Positions 27,858-35,607 of a DNA stretch of 47,433 bases are shown piece after piece. The position numbers were made by a program, and so were the translations under genes. Every line of letters begins with the position of its first letter. Position 1 is the stretch's first letter. Under the pieces are notes generated by a model. The model did not search any database and was not told the DNA's origin. It worked only from the letters and a program-made list of their open reading frames with translations. Source of the DNA: an uncultured Monoglobus sp. (GTDB lineage Bacteria; Bacillota; Clostridia; Monoglobales; Monoglobaceae); assembly GCA_947630505.1 (NCBI GenBank), contig CANRHV010000015.1:1-47433 (forward strand), given 5' to 3'.

Positions 27858-29387
27858 TTATTTTTCTATCAGGCTCTCGCCGGTCATTTCTTCGGGCTGA
27901 GCTATTCCCATCATGTCAAGCAATGTTGGGGTCAGGTCGGCCAGGCGGCCGGTCTTGAGCCTGACGCCCGATCTGCCGATCAGTATCAGCGGCACCACGT
28001 TGGTGGTATGCGCCGTGAACGGCTCGCCGGTAGCGTAGTCTATCATCTGGTCGGCGTTTCCGTGGTCGGCGGTGATAAGCGCCTCGCCGCCCATCTCGAG
28101 CAGCGCGTCCACTACTCTGCCGACGCAGGTGTCGACCGTCTCGACAGCCTTTACCGCCGCGTCAAACACTCCGGTGTGTCCCACCATGTCACAGTTGGCA
28201 AAGTTTAAAATAACCGCGTCGTACTTGCCGCTCTTTATCCGCTCCACTACTGCATCGGTGACCTCGGGGGCGCTCATCTCGGGCTGCAGATCGTAGGTCG
28301 CGACCTTGGGCGAGTTTATCAGAACTCTGTCCTCGCCCTCGTAGGGCGCCTCGACGCCGCCATTGAAGAAGAACGTGACGTGGGCGTATTTCTCGGTCTC
28401 GGCTATCCTCAGTTGCGTCTTGCCCAGCTTACTCATGTACTCGCCGAAAGTGTTTGTCAGGCTCTCGGGCTTAAACGCGATATTCACATTGGGCATAGTC
28501 GCGTCGTACTGGGTCATGGTCACGTAGTATGTTTCAAAGAATTTTCTCTCAAAGCCGTTAAAGTCGGGATCGACGACCGTTCTTGTCAGCTCTCTGGCTC
28601 TGTCGGGGCGGAAGTTATAGAAAATAACCGAGTCGTGCTCCTTGAGCCTGCCGATGGGCTCGCCGTCCTTAGTGATGACCGAGGGCACAACAAACTCGTC
28701 GGTGACCTTATCGTTGTAGCTCTCCTCTATCGCGGTGACCGCGCTGTCAAACAGCTTGCCCTCGCCCTTGACTATCGCGTCATATGCCTTGCTGACGCGC
28801 TCCCAGCGGTTGTCGCGGTCCATGGCGTAGTATCTGCCGCTTATCGTGGCGATGTCGCCCACGCCGATCTCGCGCTCCTTGGCGATAAGCTCCTTTATGT
28901 ATTCCTCGGCCGAGGCGGGCGGAACGTCGCGTCCGTCCAGAAAGCCGTGAACATGCACGTCGCTGAGGCCGTGTTCCTTCGCCATTTTGAGCAGACCGTA
29001 AAGGTGATTCCGGTGGCTGTGGACGCCGCCGGGTGACAGCAGTCCCATCAAGTGCAGGGCCGAGCCGTGCTTTTTGCAGTTCTCCATCGCGCCCAGCAGC
29101 GCCTCGTTTTCAAACAGCGTGCCGTCCTCGATCGCCTTGGTGATGCGGGTCAGCTCCTGATACACTATCCTGCCGGCGCCTATGTTGGTGTGGCCCACCT
29201 CCGAGTTTCCCATCTGTCCGTCGGGCAGACCAACGTCCATACCGGACGCGTGAATGACGGTGTTGGGGCACTCGCTCATGTACTTGTCAAGGTTCGGCGT
29301 GTTCGCCGCGTATATGGCGTTGCCGTCGTGCCGCTTGTTTACGCCGAAACCGTCCATTATAATCAAAGCGTAAGGTTTTTTGCTCAT
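27858..29387 (-). CDS. gpmI: 2,3-bisphosphoglycerate-independent phosphoglycerate mutase
   Basis: Metal-dependent mutase of 509 residues interconverting 3- and 2-phosphoglycerate. The phosphorylated serine is Ser62 in [17 protein letters not shown], and metal ligands are visible in [18 protein letters not shown] and [22 protein letters not shown] and [14 protein letters not shown] are substrate-loop motifs. AGGAG precedes the ATG. It is the last gene of the pgk-tpiA-gpmI operon, 35 nt after tpiA. Confidence 0.97.
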   Translation of the reverse strand: MSKKPYALIIMDGFGVNKRHDGNAIYAANTPNLDKYMSECPNTVIHASGMDVGLPDGQMGNSEVGHTNIGAGRIVYQELTRITKAIEDGTLFENEALLGAMENCKKHGSALHLMGLLSPGGVHSHRNHLYGLLKMAKEHGLSDVHVHGFLDGRDVPPASAEEYIKELIAKEREIGVGDIATISGRYYAMDRDNRWERVSKAYDAIVKGEGKLFDSAVTAIEESYNDKVTDEFVVPSVITKDGEPIGRLKEHDSVIFYNFRPDRARELTRTVVDPDFNGFERKFFETYYVTMTQYDATMPNVNIAFKPESLTNTFGEYMSKLGKTQLRIAETEKYAHVTFFFNGGVEAPYEGEDRVLINSPKVATYDLQPEMSAPEVTDAVVERIKSGKYDAVILNFANCDMVGHTGVFDAAVKAVETVDTCVGRVVDALLEMGGEALITADHGNADQMIDYATGEPFTAHTTNVVPLILIGRSGVRLKTGRLADLTPTLLDMMGIAQPEEMTGESLIEK

Positions 29388-29422
29388 GATCTTGTCTCCT
29401 ATTAATTTTTTATTTATTAAAT

Positions 29423-30175
29423 CTACTCGGCGGCTTTGACGATAACGTCAAAGTCCTCGGCCGTGAGGCTCGCGCCTCCGATCAGGCCGCCGTCTATATT
29501 CGGCTTTGAAAGCAGCTCGGCCGCGTTTTCGGCGTTCATGCTGCCGCCGTACTGTATCCTGATCTTCTCGGCCGCGTCCTCGCCGTAGAGCGAGCCTATC
29601 GTGGCGCGGATAATTCCGCAAACCTCGTCGGCCTGCTCGGCCGTGGCGGTCTTTCCGGTGCCGATAGCCCAAACGGGCTCATAGGCTATAACTACCTTTT
29701 CGGCGTCCGCCTTGTCGATACCCAAAAACGCAAGCTTTACCTGACGGCAGACCGTCTCGGACGTCACGCCGTTTTCGCGCTCGGTCAGGCTCTCGCCCAC
29801 GCACACGATCGGCAACATTCCGCCGCTTAGCGCGGCCTTTGTTCTCAGGTTGACCGTCTCGTCGGTCTCGCCGAAATACTGGCGTCTCTCGCTGTGGCCG
29901 ATGATCACGTATTTGACCCCGATATCGGTCAGCATGTTCGCCGCCAGCTCTCCGGTGTACGCGCCGCTCTCCATAAAGTGAACGTTCTGCGCTCCGACCT
30001 CAACATTGCTGCCGCTCGTCTTTTCCACAACTCCGGGCAGGCATACCGCCGTGGGGCATACCACAACGTCGCAGCCCGCGCCCGCGGAATTTTTAACGAT
30101 AGCCGCCGCCAGCTCCGCCGCCTCGGACGGGGTCTTGTTCATTTTCCAGTTTCCGGCAATTATCTTTTTTCTCAT
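29423..30175 (-). CDS. tpiA: Triosephosphate isomerase
   Basis: A 250-residue TIM barrel interconverting dihydroxyacetone phosphate and glyceraldehyde 3-phosphate. Catalytic Lys is in AGNWKMNK, His in IIGHSERR, and Glu in [19 protein letters not shown] and GGLIGGASL bind phosphate. The start is the ATG at 30175 ([11 protein letters not shown]) with AAGGAGGGG upstream; the frame is open nine codons further. The stop of pgk is 13 nt before it. Confidence 0.97.
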   Translation of the reverse strand: MRKKIIAGNWKMNKTPSEAAELAAAIVKNSAGAGCDVVVCPTAVCLPGVVEKTSGSNVEVGAQNVHFMESGAYTGELAANMLTDIGVKYVIIGHSERRQYFGETDETVNLRTKAALSGGMLPIVCVGESLTERENGVTSETVCRQVKLAFLGIDKADAEKVVIAYEPVWAIGTGKTATAEQADEVCGIIRATIGSLYGEDAAEKIRIQYGGSMNAENAAELLSKPNIDGGLIGGASLTAEDFDVIVKAAE

Positions 30176-30188
30176 GCTGCGCCCCTCC

Positions 30189-31391
30189 TTATTTGTCGTC
30201 AAGCGCCGCGCAGCCGGGCAGAACCTTGCCCTCGAGCAGTTCCATCGAGGCGCCGCCGCCTGTCGAGATGTGTGTCATCTTATCGCCGAAGCCCAGAGTG
30301 TTGATGGCCGCCGCGCTGTCGCCGCCGCCGATGATGGTCGTGGCGTCGGTATCGGCCAGAGCCTGAGCCACAGCCACGGTGCCCGCGGCAAGGATCGGGT
30401 TCTCAAACACGCCCATAGGACCGTTCCATACGACCGTCTTGGCTGTCTTTACCGTGTCGGCAAACAGAGCGCGCGTCTTTTCGCCTATATCCAGACCCAT
30501 CTTGTCGGCCGGGATCTTGTCGGAGGGTACCGTCTCGATCGCTATCTCAGCGTCGATGGGATCCGGGAAGTCGGACGTGATAACCGTGTCGATGGGCAGC
30601 TGCAGGGTCTTGCCGAGCTTTTCGGCCTTCTCTATCATATCCTTGCAGTAGCCGATCTTGTCCTCGTCGACCAGCGATGTGCCGACCTCGTAGCCCTTGG
30701 CCTTGAGGAAGGTGTAGGCCATGCCGCCGCCGATGATCAGCGTGTCGCATTTTTCAAGCAATGTTGATATAACGTTCAGCTTATCCGAAACCTTGGCTCC
30801 GCCCAGGATAGCAACCAGAGGACGAACGGGATCGTCGATCGCGTTGCCCACAAAGTCGATCTCCTTGGCCATGAGGTAACCCGAAACGCAGGGGCTCAGA
30901 TACTCGGTCACGCCGACCGTCGAGCAGTGCGCTCTGTGGGCGCTGCCGAACGCGTCGTTAACATACGCCTCGGCCAACGACGCCAACTCTTTGCTGAAGT
31001 TCTCCTCGTTCTTGGTCTCCTCGGCTCTGAATCTGGTGTTCTGGAGCAGTACCACGTCGCCGTCCTTCATATCGGCGACCGCGGCCTTGGCGTTCTCGCC
31101 CACAACGTTGTCATCGTTCGCGAAAACAACGGGCTTGCCGAGCTTTTCGGAAAGCGAGACCGCGACCGGAGCCAGAGACAGCGACTCAACGACCTGTCCC
31201 TTGGGCTTGCCCATGTGCGAGCAGAGTATAACCTTGGCGCCGTCGCCCGCCAATTTTTTAATAGTGGGCATAGCGCCGTTTATTCTGGTCTCATCCGTGA
31301 TCTTGCCGTCCTTGATCGGCACGTTGAAATCGCAGCGGACCAACACTTTCTTACCTTTCAGATTAACGTCGTCAACAGTTTTTTTGTTCAT
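30189..31391 (-). CDS. pgk: Phosphoglycerate kinase
   Basis: Two-domain kinase of 400 residues that makes ATP from 1,3-bisphosphoglycerate. [52 protein letters not shown] and GGGDSAAAI are all family signatures. Of the ATGs at 31397 and 31391, the second is chosen because GGAGG lies 7 nt before it but only 1 nt before the first. It is the first gene of the operon; gapA and eno are not in the window. Confidence 0.97.
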   Translation of the reverse strand: MNKKTVDDVNLKGKKVLVRCDFNVPIKDGKITDETRINGAMPTIKKLAGDGAKVILCSHMGKPKGQVVESLSLAPVAVSLSEKLGKPVVFANDDNVVGENAKAAVADMKDGDVVLLQNTRFRAEETKNEENFSKELASLAEAYVNDAFGSAHRAHCSTVGVTEYLSPCVSGYLMAKEIDFVGNAIDDPVRPLVAILGGAKVSDKLNVISTLLEKCDTLIIGGGMAYTFLKAKGYEVGTSLVDEDKIGYCKDMIEKAEKLGKTLQLPIDTVITSDFPDPIDAEIAIETVPSDKIPADKMGLDIGEKTRALFADTVKTAKTVVWNGPMGVFENPILAAGTVAVAQALADTDATTIIGGGDSAAAINTLGFGDKMTHISTGGGASMELLEGKVLPGCAALDDK

Positions 31392-31487
31392 GATCATACC
31401 TCCAAATATATGTTAAATTATTATTTTCAAATTGATTTTCAAATTGATATATTTATATCGACCGGGAAAAATTATCTTCCAAATTTA

Positions 31488-31516
31488 ATTTTACCCCATT
31501 GTTTAAAATTTATCAA
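31488..31516 (-). promoter_or_regulatory. Promoter of the pgk-tpiA-gpmI operon
   Basis: Minus-strand TTGATA (31511-31516), 17-nt spacer, TAAAAT (31488-31493). The leader of about 90 nt contains a 12-bp direct repeat (plus-strand TTTTCAAATTGA twice, about 31424-31447). Confidence 0.6.
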
Positions 31517-31583
31517 GAGGTTTTTACCAAAAAATCACATTAAATTTAGGCAAAGCTCCCCTTCTATTTTGTTAATTTGACAA

Positions 31584-31612
31584 TTGACATAACACACCTT
31601 ATGTATTAATAT
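31584..31612 (+). promoter_or_regulatory. Promoter of the ECF S-component gene
   Basis: TTGACA (31584-31589), 17-nt spacer, TAATAT (31607-31612). ATAACAC just after the -35 box is matched by GTGTTAT at the ribosome binding site (about 31644-31650), which could form a weak stem or an operator pair. Confidence 0.7.
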
Positions 31613-31653
31613 AAAACATATATTGCGGTTTTGTAAAAAAGGAGTGTTATATT

Positions 31654-32205
31654 TTGAACAGCAAGCTGAAAACAAAAGACCTGGTGATCTCCGCTCTGCT
31701 CATAGCGATAGGGATCATGATACCAATGATATTCACCGGCCCGCCCTTCAGGATAGTGGTCGGCCCGTACTCGGCGACGCTTATGGCCCACGTCCCCGTG
31801 ATCCTGGCGATGTTCATCTCGCCATGGACCGCGGTATTCACCGCGGTGGGAACAACGATCGGTTTCTTTTTCACCGCCCCGCTCGTGGTCGCGGTCAGAG
31901 CCGCGTCCCATATCCTGTTCGCCCTGCTCGGCGCCTATATGATAAAGAAAAACATAAACCTGATACTGACAGCCCTGTCGACCGGAATCGTCCACGCGGT
32001 GTTTGAGGGAATTGTGGTTCTGCTGTTTTTCGCGGGCGGACTTTCGACGAGCGACACCTATTCCGCCTCGGTCATGATGTGGATAACCGTCGCGGGCACA
32101 TTCGCGCACCATGTAGTTGATTTCATAATTGCGTACATCGTGGCGATAGCGCTCTCAAAAGCGAAAATGATGCCGTCACTTCCGCCTGTTTGGGGCAAAA
32201 AATAA
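31654..32205 (+). CDS. ECF transporter S component
   Basis: Substrate-binding membrane subunit of an energy-coupling factor vitamin transporter, 183 residues and about 6 helices. The N-terminus KTKDLVISALLIAIGIMIPM has the ALLxAxG-like pattern by which S components bind the T subunit. GPYSATLMAHVPVILAMFISPW and the glycine-rich helix ending follow the clostridial S-component pattern. The substrate is not determinable; the nearest memory is the NiaX-like group, held weakly. The start is TTG 31654, 8 nt after AAAGGAG. The ATPase and T subunits are not nearby, so it would share a common module. Confidence 0.85.
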   Translation: MNSKLKTKDLVISALLIAIGIMIPMIFTGPPFRIVVGPYSATLMAHVPVILAMFISPWTAVFTAVGTTIGFFFTAPLVVAVRAASHILFALLGAYMIKKNINLILTALSTGIVHAVFEGIVVLLFFAGGLSTSDTYSASVMMWITVAGTFAHHVVDFIIAYIVAIALSKAKMMPSLPPVWGKK

Positions 32206-32254
32206 AGGCATTTTTGGAAAAATCAAAAAAATTTAAAAATTTTTTAAAAAAGGC

Positions 32255-32283
32255 TTGCTTTTTTGTAAAACATAGGATATAAT
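32255..32283 (+). promoter_or_regulatory. Promoter of a candidate small RNA
   Basis: TTGCTT (32255-32260), 17-nt spacer, TATAAT (32278-32283), preceded by an A/T-only stretch (32221-32250) like an UP element. Confidence 0.7.
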
Positions 32284-32289
32284 ATATTT

Positions 32290-32423
32290 GAACTTTGCGG
32301 AAGTATATTCCGCGTCTCCGATTTTCGGAGACTTGAACTTAGTTAATTGCTTTAAAGCAATTAAAGTTTTTCATATAATCCATTCACCTAAGAAAGTAGA
32401 GACGCCTTGCGCGTCTCTATTTT
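32290..32423 (+). ncRNA. Candidate structured small RNA, about 130 nt
   Basis: No open frame. Sequential perfect stems: GCGGAA/TTCCGC (32297-32313), GTCTCCGA/TCGGAGAC (32314-32332), and AACT...TTAATTGC/GCAATTAA...AGTT (32336-32368). An unpaired stretch (32369-32397) follows, then a terminator AGAGACGC/GCGTCTCT (32398-32418) and ATTTTC. The promoter is 7 nt before the expected start. GCGTCTC (312-318, i.e. 32312-32318) can also pair with GAGACGC (32399-32405), which would break hairpins 1 and 2 and the terminator. I do not recognise a known RNA family. Confidence 0.6.
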
Positions 32424-32489
32424 CATGTTAAATTAATAATTTACAAATTAATTTTAAGCCCGCTCATTTCCGTGTAACTGTTTTGTAAC

Positions 32490-32518
32490 TTGAAATTTTT
32501 GCCACATTGTGGTATTAT
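32490..32518 (+). promoter_or_regulatory. Promoter of the 28-residue peptide gene
   Basis: TTGAAA (32490-32495), 17-nt spacer, TATTAT (32513-32518). The start would be near 32525, at the foot of the first leader hairpin. Confidence 0.75.
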
Positions 32519-32524
32519 ATTTTT

Positions 32525-32693
32525 GGCAGTTAAGACTGCAAGTGCGGAATTATTCCGCGCGGAGAAACACCTTTGTGCGAATAAAACGCGCGATCGTAAA
32601 AGGCAGAACTAAAGACGTAAGGACGGTTGGTCGCTTCATTCCTTTCCGAGCACTCAAATTTGTGTTTGAGACTAACAGAAAGGGGTGATGCAA
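32525..32693 (+). promoter_or_regulatory. Structured leader of the 28-residue peptide mRNA
   Basis: A 169-nt untranslated leader. GCAGT/ACTGC (32526-32539) forms a hairpin at the very 5' end. GCGGAA/TTCCGC (32544-32558) copies the first hairpin of the upstream small RNA. Near the start codon, CTCAAA/TTTGAG (32653-32670) is enclosed by CCTTTC (32641-32646) pairing GAAAGG (32678-32683), which hides the ribosome binding site AAAGGGGTG (32679-32687). CACCTTT (32568-32574) is an alternative long-range partner for the same site. Confidence 0.6.
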
Positions 32694-32780
32694 ATGACGA
32701 AAAAGTATTTTTTCAAAATTTTAATTGCATTGCTCGCAATTATCGTGCTATTCGCAATTTTTGCAACTGCTGTGCAATAA
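32694..32780 (+). CDS. 28-residue hydrophobic peptide, candidate type I toxin
   Basis: Small open frame with a very good ribosome binding site (AAAGGGGTG, 6 nt before ATG). The peptide begins MTKKYFFK and continues with about 18 uninterrupted hydrophobic residues (ILIALLAIIVLFAIFATA), ending VQ. It has a positive N-terminus and a single predicted membrane helix. Size, topology, structured leader and a facing antisense promoter match Firmicutes type I toxins in layout, though I see no clear sequence match to TxpA, BsrG, Fst or Ldr. A secreted or regulatory peptide is the alternative. Confidence 0.6.
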   Translation: MTKKYFFKILIALLAIIVLFAIFATAVQ

Positions 32781-32878
32781 GAAATAACAACCGATCCAAA
32801 GTTTAGCCACAGGATCGGTTGTTAATATACCATTCCGAAGCGGCCAAACCGTTTTTACGCTCTGCCGTTTCTCTTTCT
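32780..32878 (-). ncRNA. Candidate antisense RNA, about 95 nt
   Basis: Predicted from a perfect-consensus minus-strand promoter (32885-32913) and the terminator hairpin at 32785-32824. It would start near 32878 and end near 32780, converging on the peptide gene and complementary to the 3' end of its mRNA. It has no meaningful open frame. The antitoxin role is inference. Confidence 0.6.
32785..32824. terminator. Shared hairpin between peptide mRNA and antisense RNA
   Basis: TAACAACCGATCC (32785-32797) and GGATCGGTTGTTA (32812-32824) form a perfect 13-bp stem with a 14-nt loop, 4 nt after the peptide stop. On the minus strand the stem is followed by TTTCTTATT, a usable U tract. On the plus strand it is followed by ATATAC, so plus-strand termination is less certain. 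Confidence 0.75.
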
Positions 32879-32884
32879 ATGATT

Positions 32885-32913
32885 ATTATATATCATTATT
32901 TTGTATTTGTCAA
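32885..32913 (-). promoter_or_regulatory. Perfect-consensus minus-strand promoter facing the peptide gene
   Basis: TTGACA (complement of 32908-32913), 17-nt spacer, TATAAT (complement of 32885-32890). No protein-coding gene lies downstream on this strand before the terminator. Confidence 0.85.
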
Positions 32914-32988
32914 GTGATTTTCTTACAGCAAGTGGCAAGCTTATTTTGAATCATCCTTTCGAATTTAATTTGGGAAGAATTAATCTTT

Positions 32989-33222
32989 TCACAAACTCAT
33001 TTCCGCGATTTCGGCCAGCGGTTTTATACTGTCCGTATCGCTCCACAGCATTATTTTTATGTTCGTGTTTTGAAGATAATCGCTGTAGAAAATCATTTCG
33101 CCAAAGTTATAGTATTGCTGCATTTCGATAAGCGTGCCGTTTTTATTGTACACCGCCAAGATAACCTGCGCATCGGTATCATCGCAATTATTGACTTTAG
33201 CCGTCACAAATCCATTCCAAGG
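32989..33222 (-). pseudogene. Truncated fragment of a surface-protein Ig-like domain
   Basis: The frame encodes about 77 residues without a credible start: an in-frame TGA lies at 33223-33225 and no ribosome binding site precedes the GTG at 33207. The text VTAKVNNCDDTDAQVILAVYN ... IKIMLWSDTDSIKPLAE aligns by eye with a domain of the large secreted protein at the window end (VTVTYRGSAAPTDASLIAAAYD ... IKLFVWKSPQSMIPLAE). It looks like the C-terminal remnant of a once larger surface protein. It is AT-richer than active neighbours. Confidence 0.65.
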
Positions 33223-33240
33223 TCAATAAAAATTTAAGAC

Positions 33241-33270
33241 ATAGAAGCACGGGTCAAACCGTGCCTCTAT
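33241..33270. terminator. Hairpin, possible terminator
   Basis: ATAGA-a-GCACGG / CCGTGC-c-TCTAT, an 11-bp stem with one mismatch and a 6-nt loop, in the spacer between the surface-protein fragment and the DUF4330 operon. The rest of 33271-33392 shows nothing I can name. Confidence 0.45.
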
Positions 33271-33392
33271 ATCTTTATAAACTATATAAATCTTTCCCTT
33301 AAACCGGACGTCACGTTTTTTTTTATAATTTCATTCATTTAATGCGGAACGTCGAGGGCTCATGTCCTCTACAGCCGTGGTGCGGCAATTCC

Positions 33393-33428
33393 GTAGGGGC
33401 ACCCGTTTGCATCCTCTCAATAGGATGC
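33393..33428. repeat. Deleted copy of a REP-like repeat plus operon-end hairpin
   Basis: GTAGGGGC followed directly by ACCCGTTTGC (33393-33410) matches the element at 45432-45460 read in reverse, minus its central 11 bp. It runs into GCATCC/GGATGC (33409-33428), a 6-bp hairpin (outer pairing CCCG/CGGG) that probably ends the DUF4330 operon on the minus strand. Confidence 0.6.
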
Positions 33429-33433
33429 GGGTT

Positions 33434-33961
33434 TTACTCCACATCCTTGACTTCGATGATCTGACCCTCGGTGTTGGAGAACTTGCTGAGAGCGTTGAGG
33501 GTCTGGCCGGCGCCTATGTATCTGTTGGCGTCGGTGTAGTGGCCCAGACTGTTGTACTTGCCGTCGACCTCGATCGTGACGTAGGCGTCGTACCTCTCGG
33601 GAACGGTCACAACGGCGTACTCTCCGCTTATTTTGCTTATCTCCATTTTCGCGTCCTCGGCCGACACGCTCACAACGTCGCCGATATATTCCTTGGTCTC
33701 TCTGTCGTAGACCGGGCCGCCCTTGCGCAGAGCCTCGAGCGTGTATTCTCTCACGCCCTCGACCTTGTAGACATACTGAAATTTTGAGCGCTCGGTCGCC
33801 GTGTTGGCGTCGCTGTCCGAGGTGTATCTGGCATAGATGCCGAATGCGAGCGCGGCGATACACAGGACAACCAAAATATCTATTATGCTTATTACCCCAA
33901 ACAGCTTGCCCGTCTTTTTGAAGCTACCTTTTTGGGATTTTGAATTGTTATTCTTAGCCAT
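33434..33961 (-). CDS. DUF4330-like membrane-anchored protein (copy 2)
   Basis: Protein of 175 residues. A Lys/Ser-rich N-terminus leads into one membrane helix (about 20-43: GVISIIDILVVLCIAALAFGI), then an extracytoplasmic beta-rich part. The arrangement GKLFGVISIIDILVVL matches my memory of DUF4330 proteins, which have no known function. It is a paralogue of the gene just upstream, with a similar pattern (VGD/IGDVV, YDVYVEME versus YDAYVTIEVDG). AAAGGAG precedes the ATG. It is the last gene of the murJ operon, which suggests an envelope role. Confidence 0.8.
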   Translation of the reverse strand: MAKNNNSKSQKGSFKKTGKLFGVISIIDILVVLCIAALAFGIYARYTSDSDANTATERSKFQYVYKVEGVREYTLEALRKGGPVYDRETKEYIGDVVSVSAEDAKMEISKISGEYAVVTVPERYDAYVTIEVDGKYNSLGHYTDANRYIGAGQTLNALSKFSNTEGQIIEVKDVE

Positions 33962-33990
33962 ATTATCGTCTCCTTTCTGCGCCGCCGTGA

Positions 33991-34476
33991 TTATTCGCTT
34001 ATCTCAAGCCGCGTCACGTAGCCGTAGCTGGCCCAGTTTCTGGTGCGCACCGCCGTGGCGTCGCCCACGCGTATCGGGCTGTCGCTTATCGTCACCGCGT
34101 CTTTGCCGTCTACCGCGTCGGCCTCCATTTCGACATACACGTCGTACTGATCGGGTATCTCCTGAATCGACGCAGAACCCTGCTCCAGGTCATACGCGGT
34201 CACTCTGGCGTTCTCGTATCTCACGTTTGTCACAACGGCGGGCATTTTTTCTTTAACGCCGATCGTGACGTTGTCGCCCACCTGAGGCAGCTCGGTCAAA
34301 AACTTGTCCTCTCGGGCAAACTCGACCTCTACCGTGGCGGTAACGCTCTGTCCGCTGGCCTTTTCCGCGTCGGTGTCGGCGGCCGTTGACGAGATAAAGA
34401 AGTACCCCGCCGCGGCGACAACAAGCACAACGGCCAGAATAATCAAAAAGTCCATAATGTTAAATTTTGCTTTCAT
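33991..34476 (-). CDS. DUF4330-like membrane-anchored protein (copy 1)
   Basis: A 161-residue paralogue of the following gene. It has a short cytoplasmic start MKAKFNIMDFL, a membrane helix (about 8-29) and a beta-rich outer domain with VTATVEVEFAREDKFLTELPQVGD and DQYDVYVEMEADA. TGGAGT precedes the ATG. The two copies lie 29 nt apart and 18 nt after the glycosyltransferase gene. No catalytic motif is visible. Tandem DUF4330 copies next to surface-glycan genes suggest they assist glycan export or polymerisation, which is inference. Confidence 0.8.
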   Translation of the reverse strand: MKAKFNIMDFLIILAVVLVVAAAGYFFISSTAADTDAEKASGQSVTATVEVEFAREDKFLTELPQVGDNVTIGVKEKMPAVVTNVRYENARVTAYDLEQGSASIQEIPDQYDVYVEMEADAVDGKDAVTISDSPIRVGDATAVRTRNWASYGYVTRLEISE

Positions 34477-34494
34477 AATATTACTCCATTTCTG

Positions 34495-35607
34495 TTATTT
34501 TCCAATCAGCGATTGGTACACGTTTTCGATTTTTCCCGTGTTGACCTCCGCGGTGAAGGCCGACTTATATATATCTCCGCTCGCGCGGCTCATTTTTTCG
34601 TATAAATTTTCATCGGTCATAAGGCGCTCGATCCTGTCTGCCATTGTCTTCGGCTCCTTTATCGGGACCAGAAATCCGTTTACGCCGTCTTTGATGACTC
34701 CGGGATTTCCGCCGAAATCGGTGACTACGGCGGGCTTTTTAAGGCTCATGCCCTGAAGCAGCGAGAGGCTTGTGGCCTCGGTGCCGAACGAGCAGTTGAC
34801 CTGAATGTCCATCGCGTTCATCAGCGGCTCCACATCCGTCAGGAACCCGAGCGTTTTCACATAACCGCCGAGTTTCTCCGCCTCGATTTGGCGCTTGATA
34901 TCGCTCTCCGTGTCGCCCGTGCCCGCGATCAGGAACTTTGCCTTGACGCCCCGCTCCTTTAGGAGCTTCGCGGTCTCAACAAAATATTTGTGCCCCTTGA
35001 CCTCGGTCAGGCGGGCGATTATCGCCGCCGCCTTCTCGTCGGGCGCTATACCGAGGGCCGCTCTCGCCTTTTCGCGCTCCTCGGGCAAATATTCCCGAAG
35101 AGGCTCCACGCCGTTTAAAATAACGTCTATCTTTTTTTCGGGCACTCCGGTGGCGGTCAGATTGTCCTTCGCCGCCTCGGCTACCGCGATTATCCGATCG
35201 GCCGCCCAACTGTTGACCGCGCCGTTTATCAGCTTGCCTATGCCCCGCGACAGCCTTGCCGAGGGCTCAAACACGCTGTGCCGCGTGTACACGACCTTTA
35301 TTCCGCAGAGCTTTGCCGCTATCCTGGCCGACATGCAGCCGTGGGTGTGGACTATGTCGGGCCTGAGCCGCTTAAACAGCTTTTTGAGCAGCTTCACCGC
35401 GCCCGCGTCGAGGGATTTTTCCGCCAGTCGGTCAAGCTCGTAGGTCTTGACCCCGAGCGCCTCGATCTCGGGCAGCAGCTTTGAGCCGGTCGGCACCACG
35501 GCACCGACGTCGAACTTGCCGCGGTCGTAATGCTTCAAAAAAGTGACGATGCACTTTCCGGCGCCGCCTATATTCGAGTCGGACGACACCTCCAAAACCT
35601 TTATCAA
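34495..35607 (-). CDS. GT4 family glycosyltransferase
   Basis: Retaining GT-B glycosyltransferase of 370 residues. The N-terminal half has DSNIGGAGKCIVTFLKHYDRG, PDIVHTHGCMSARIA and VYTRHSVFEPS; the C-terminal half has ILNGVEPLREY, ARLTEVKGHKYF, LIAGTGDTE and the donor-site region FGTEATSLSLLQGMSLKKPAV. In this EX7E-type motif the second glutamate is a glutamine, a noticeable variation. The start is TTG 35607, overlapping the TGA of the upstream ligase gene by 4 nt, so translation is coupled. It probably adds a sugar to a lipid-linked surface glycan. Confidence 0.9.
   Translation of the reverse strand: MIKVLEVSSDSNIGGAGKCIVTFLKHYDRGKFDVGAVVPTGSKLLPEIEALGVKTYELDRLAEKSLDAGAVKLLKKLFKRLRPDIVHTHGCMSARIAAKLCGIKVVYTRHSVFEPSARLSRGIGKLINGAVNSWAADRIIAVAEAAKDNLTATGVPEKKIDVILNGVEPLREYLPEEREKARAALGIAPDEKAAAIIARLTEVKGHKYFVETAKLLKERGVKAKFLIAGTGDTESDIKRQIEAEKLGGYVKTLGFLTDVEPLMNAMDIQVNCSFGTEATSLSLLQGMSLKKPAVVTDFGGNPGVIKDGVNGFLVPIKEPKTMADRIERLMTDENLYEKMSRASGDIYKSAFTAEVNTGKIENVYQSLIGK

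Noticed and set aside
31606..32112. A 168-residue Arg/His-rich minus-strand frame
   Set aside because: Shadow of the ECF S-component gene, which has membrane helices, promoter and ribosome binding site.
32290..32423. 6S RNA, SRP RNA or tmRNA
   Set aside because: Too short for 6S or tmRNA, no GGAAG/GNAR SRP tetraloop arrangement, and no tRNA-like ends.
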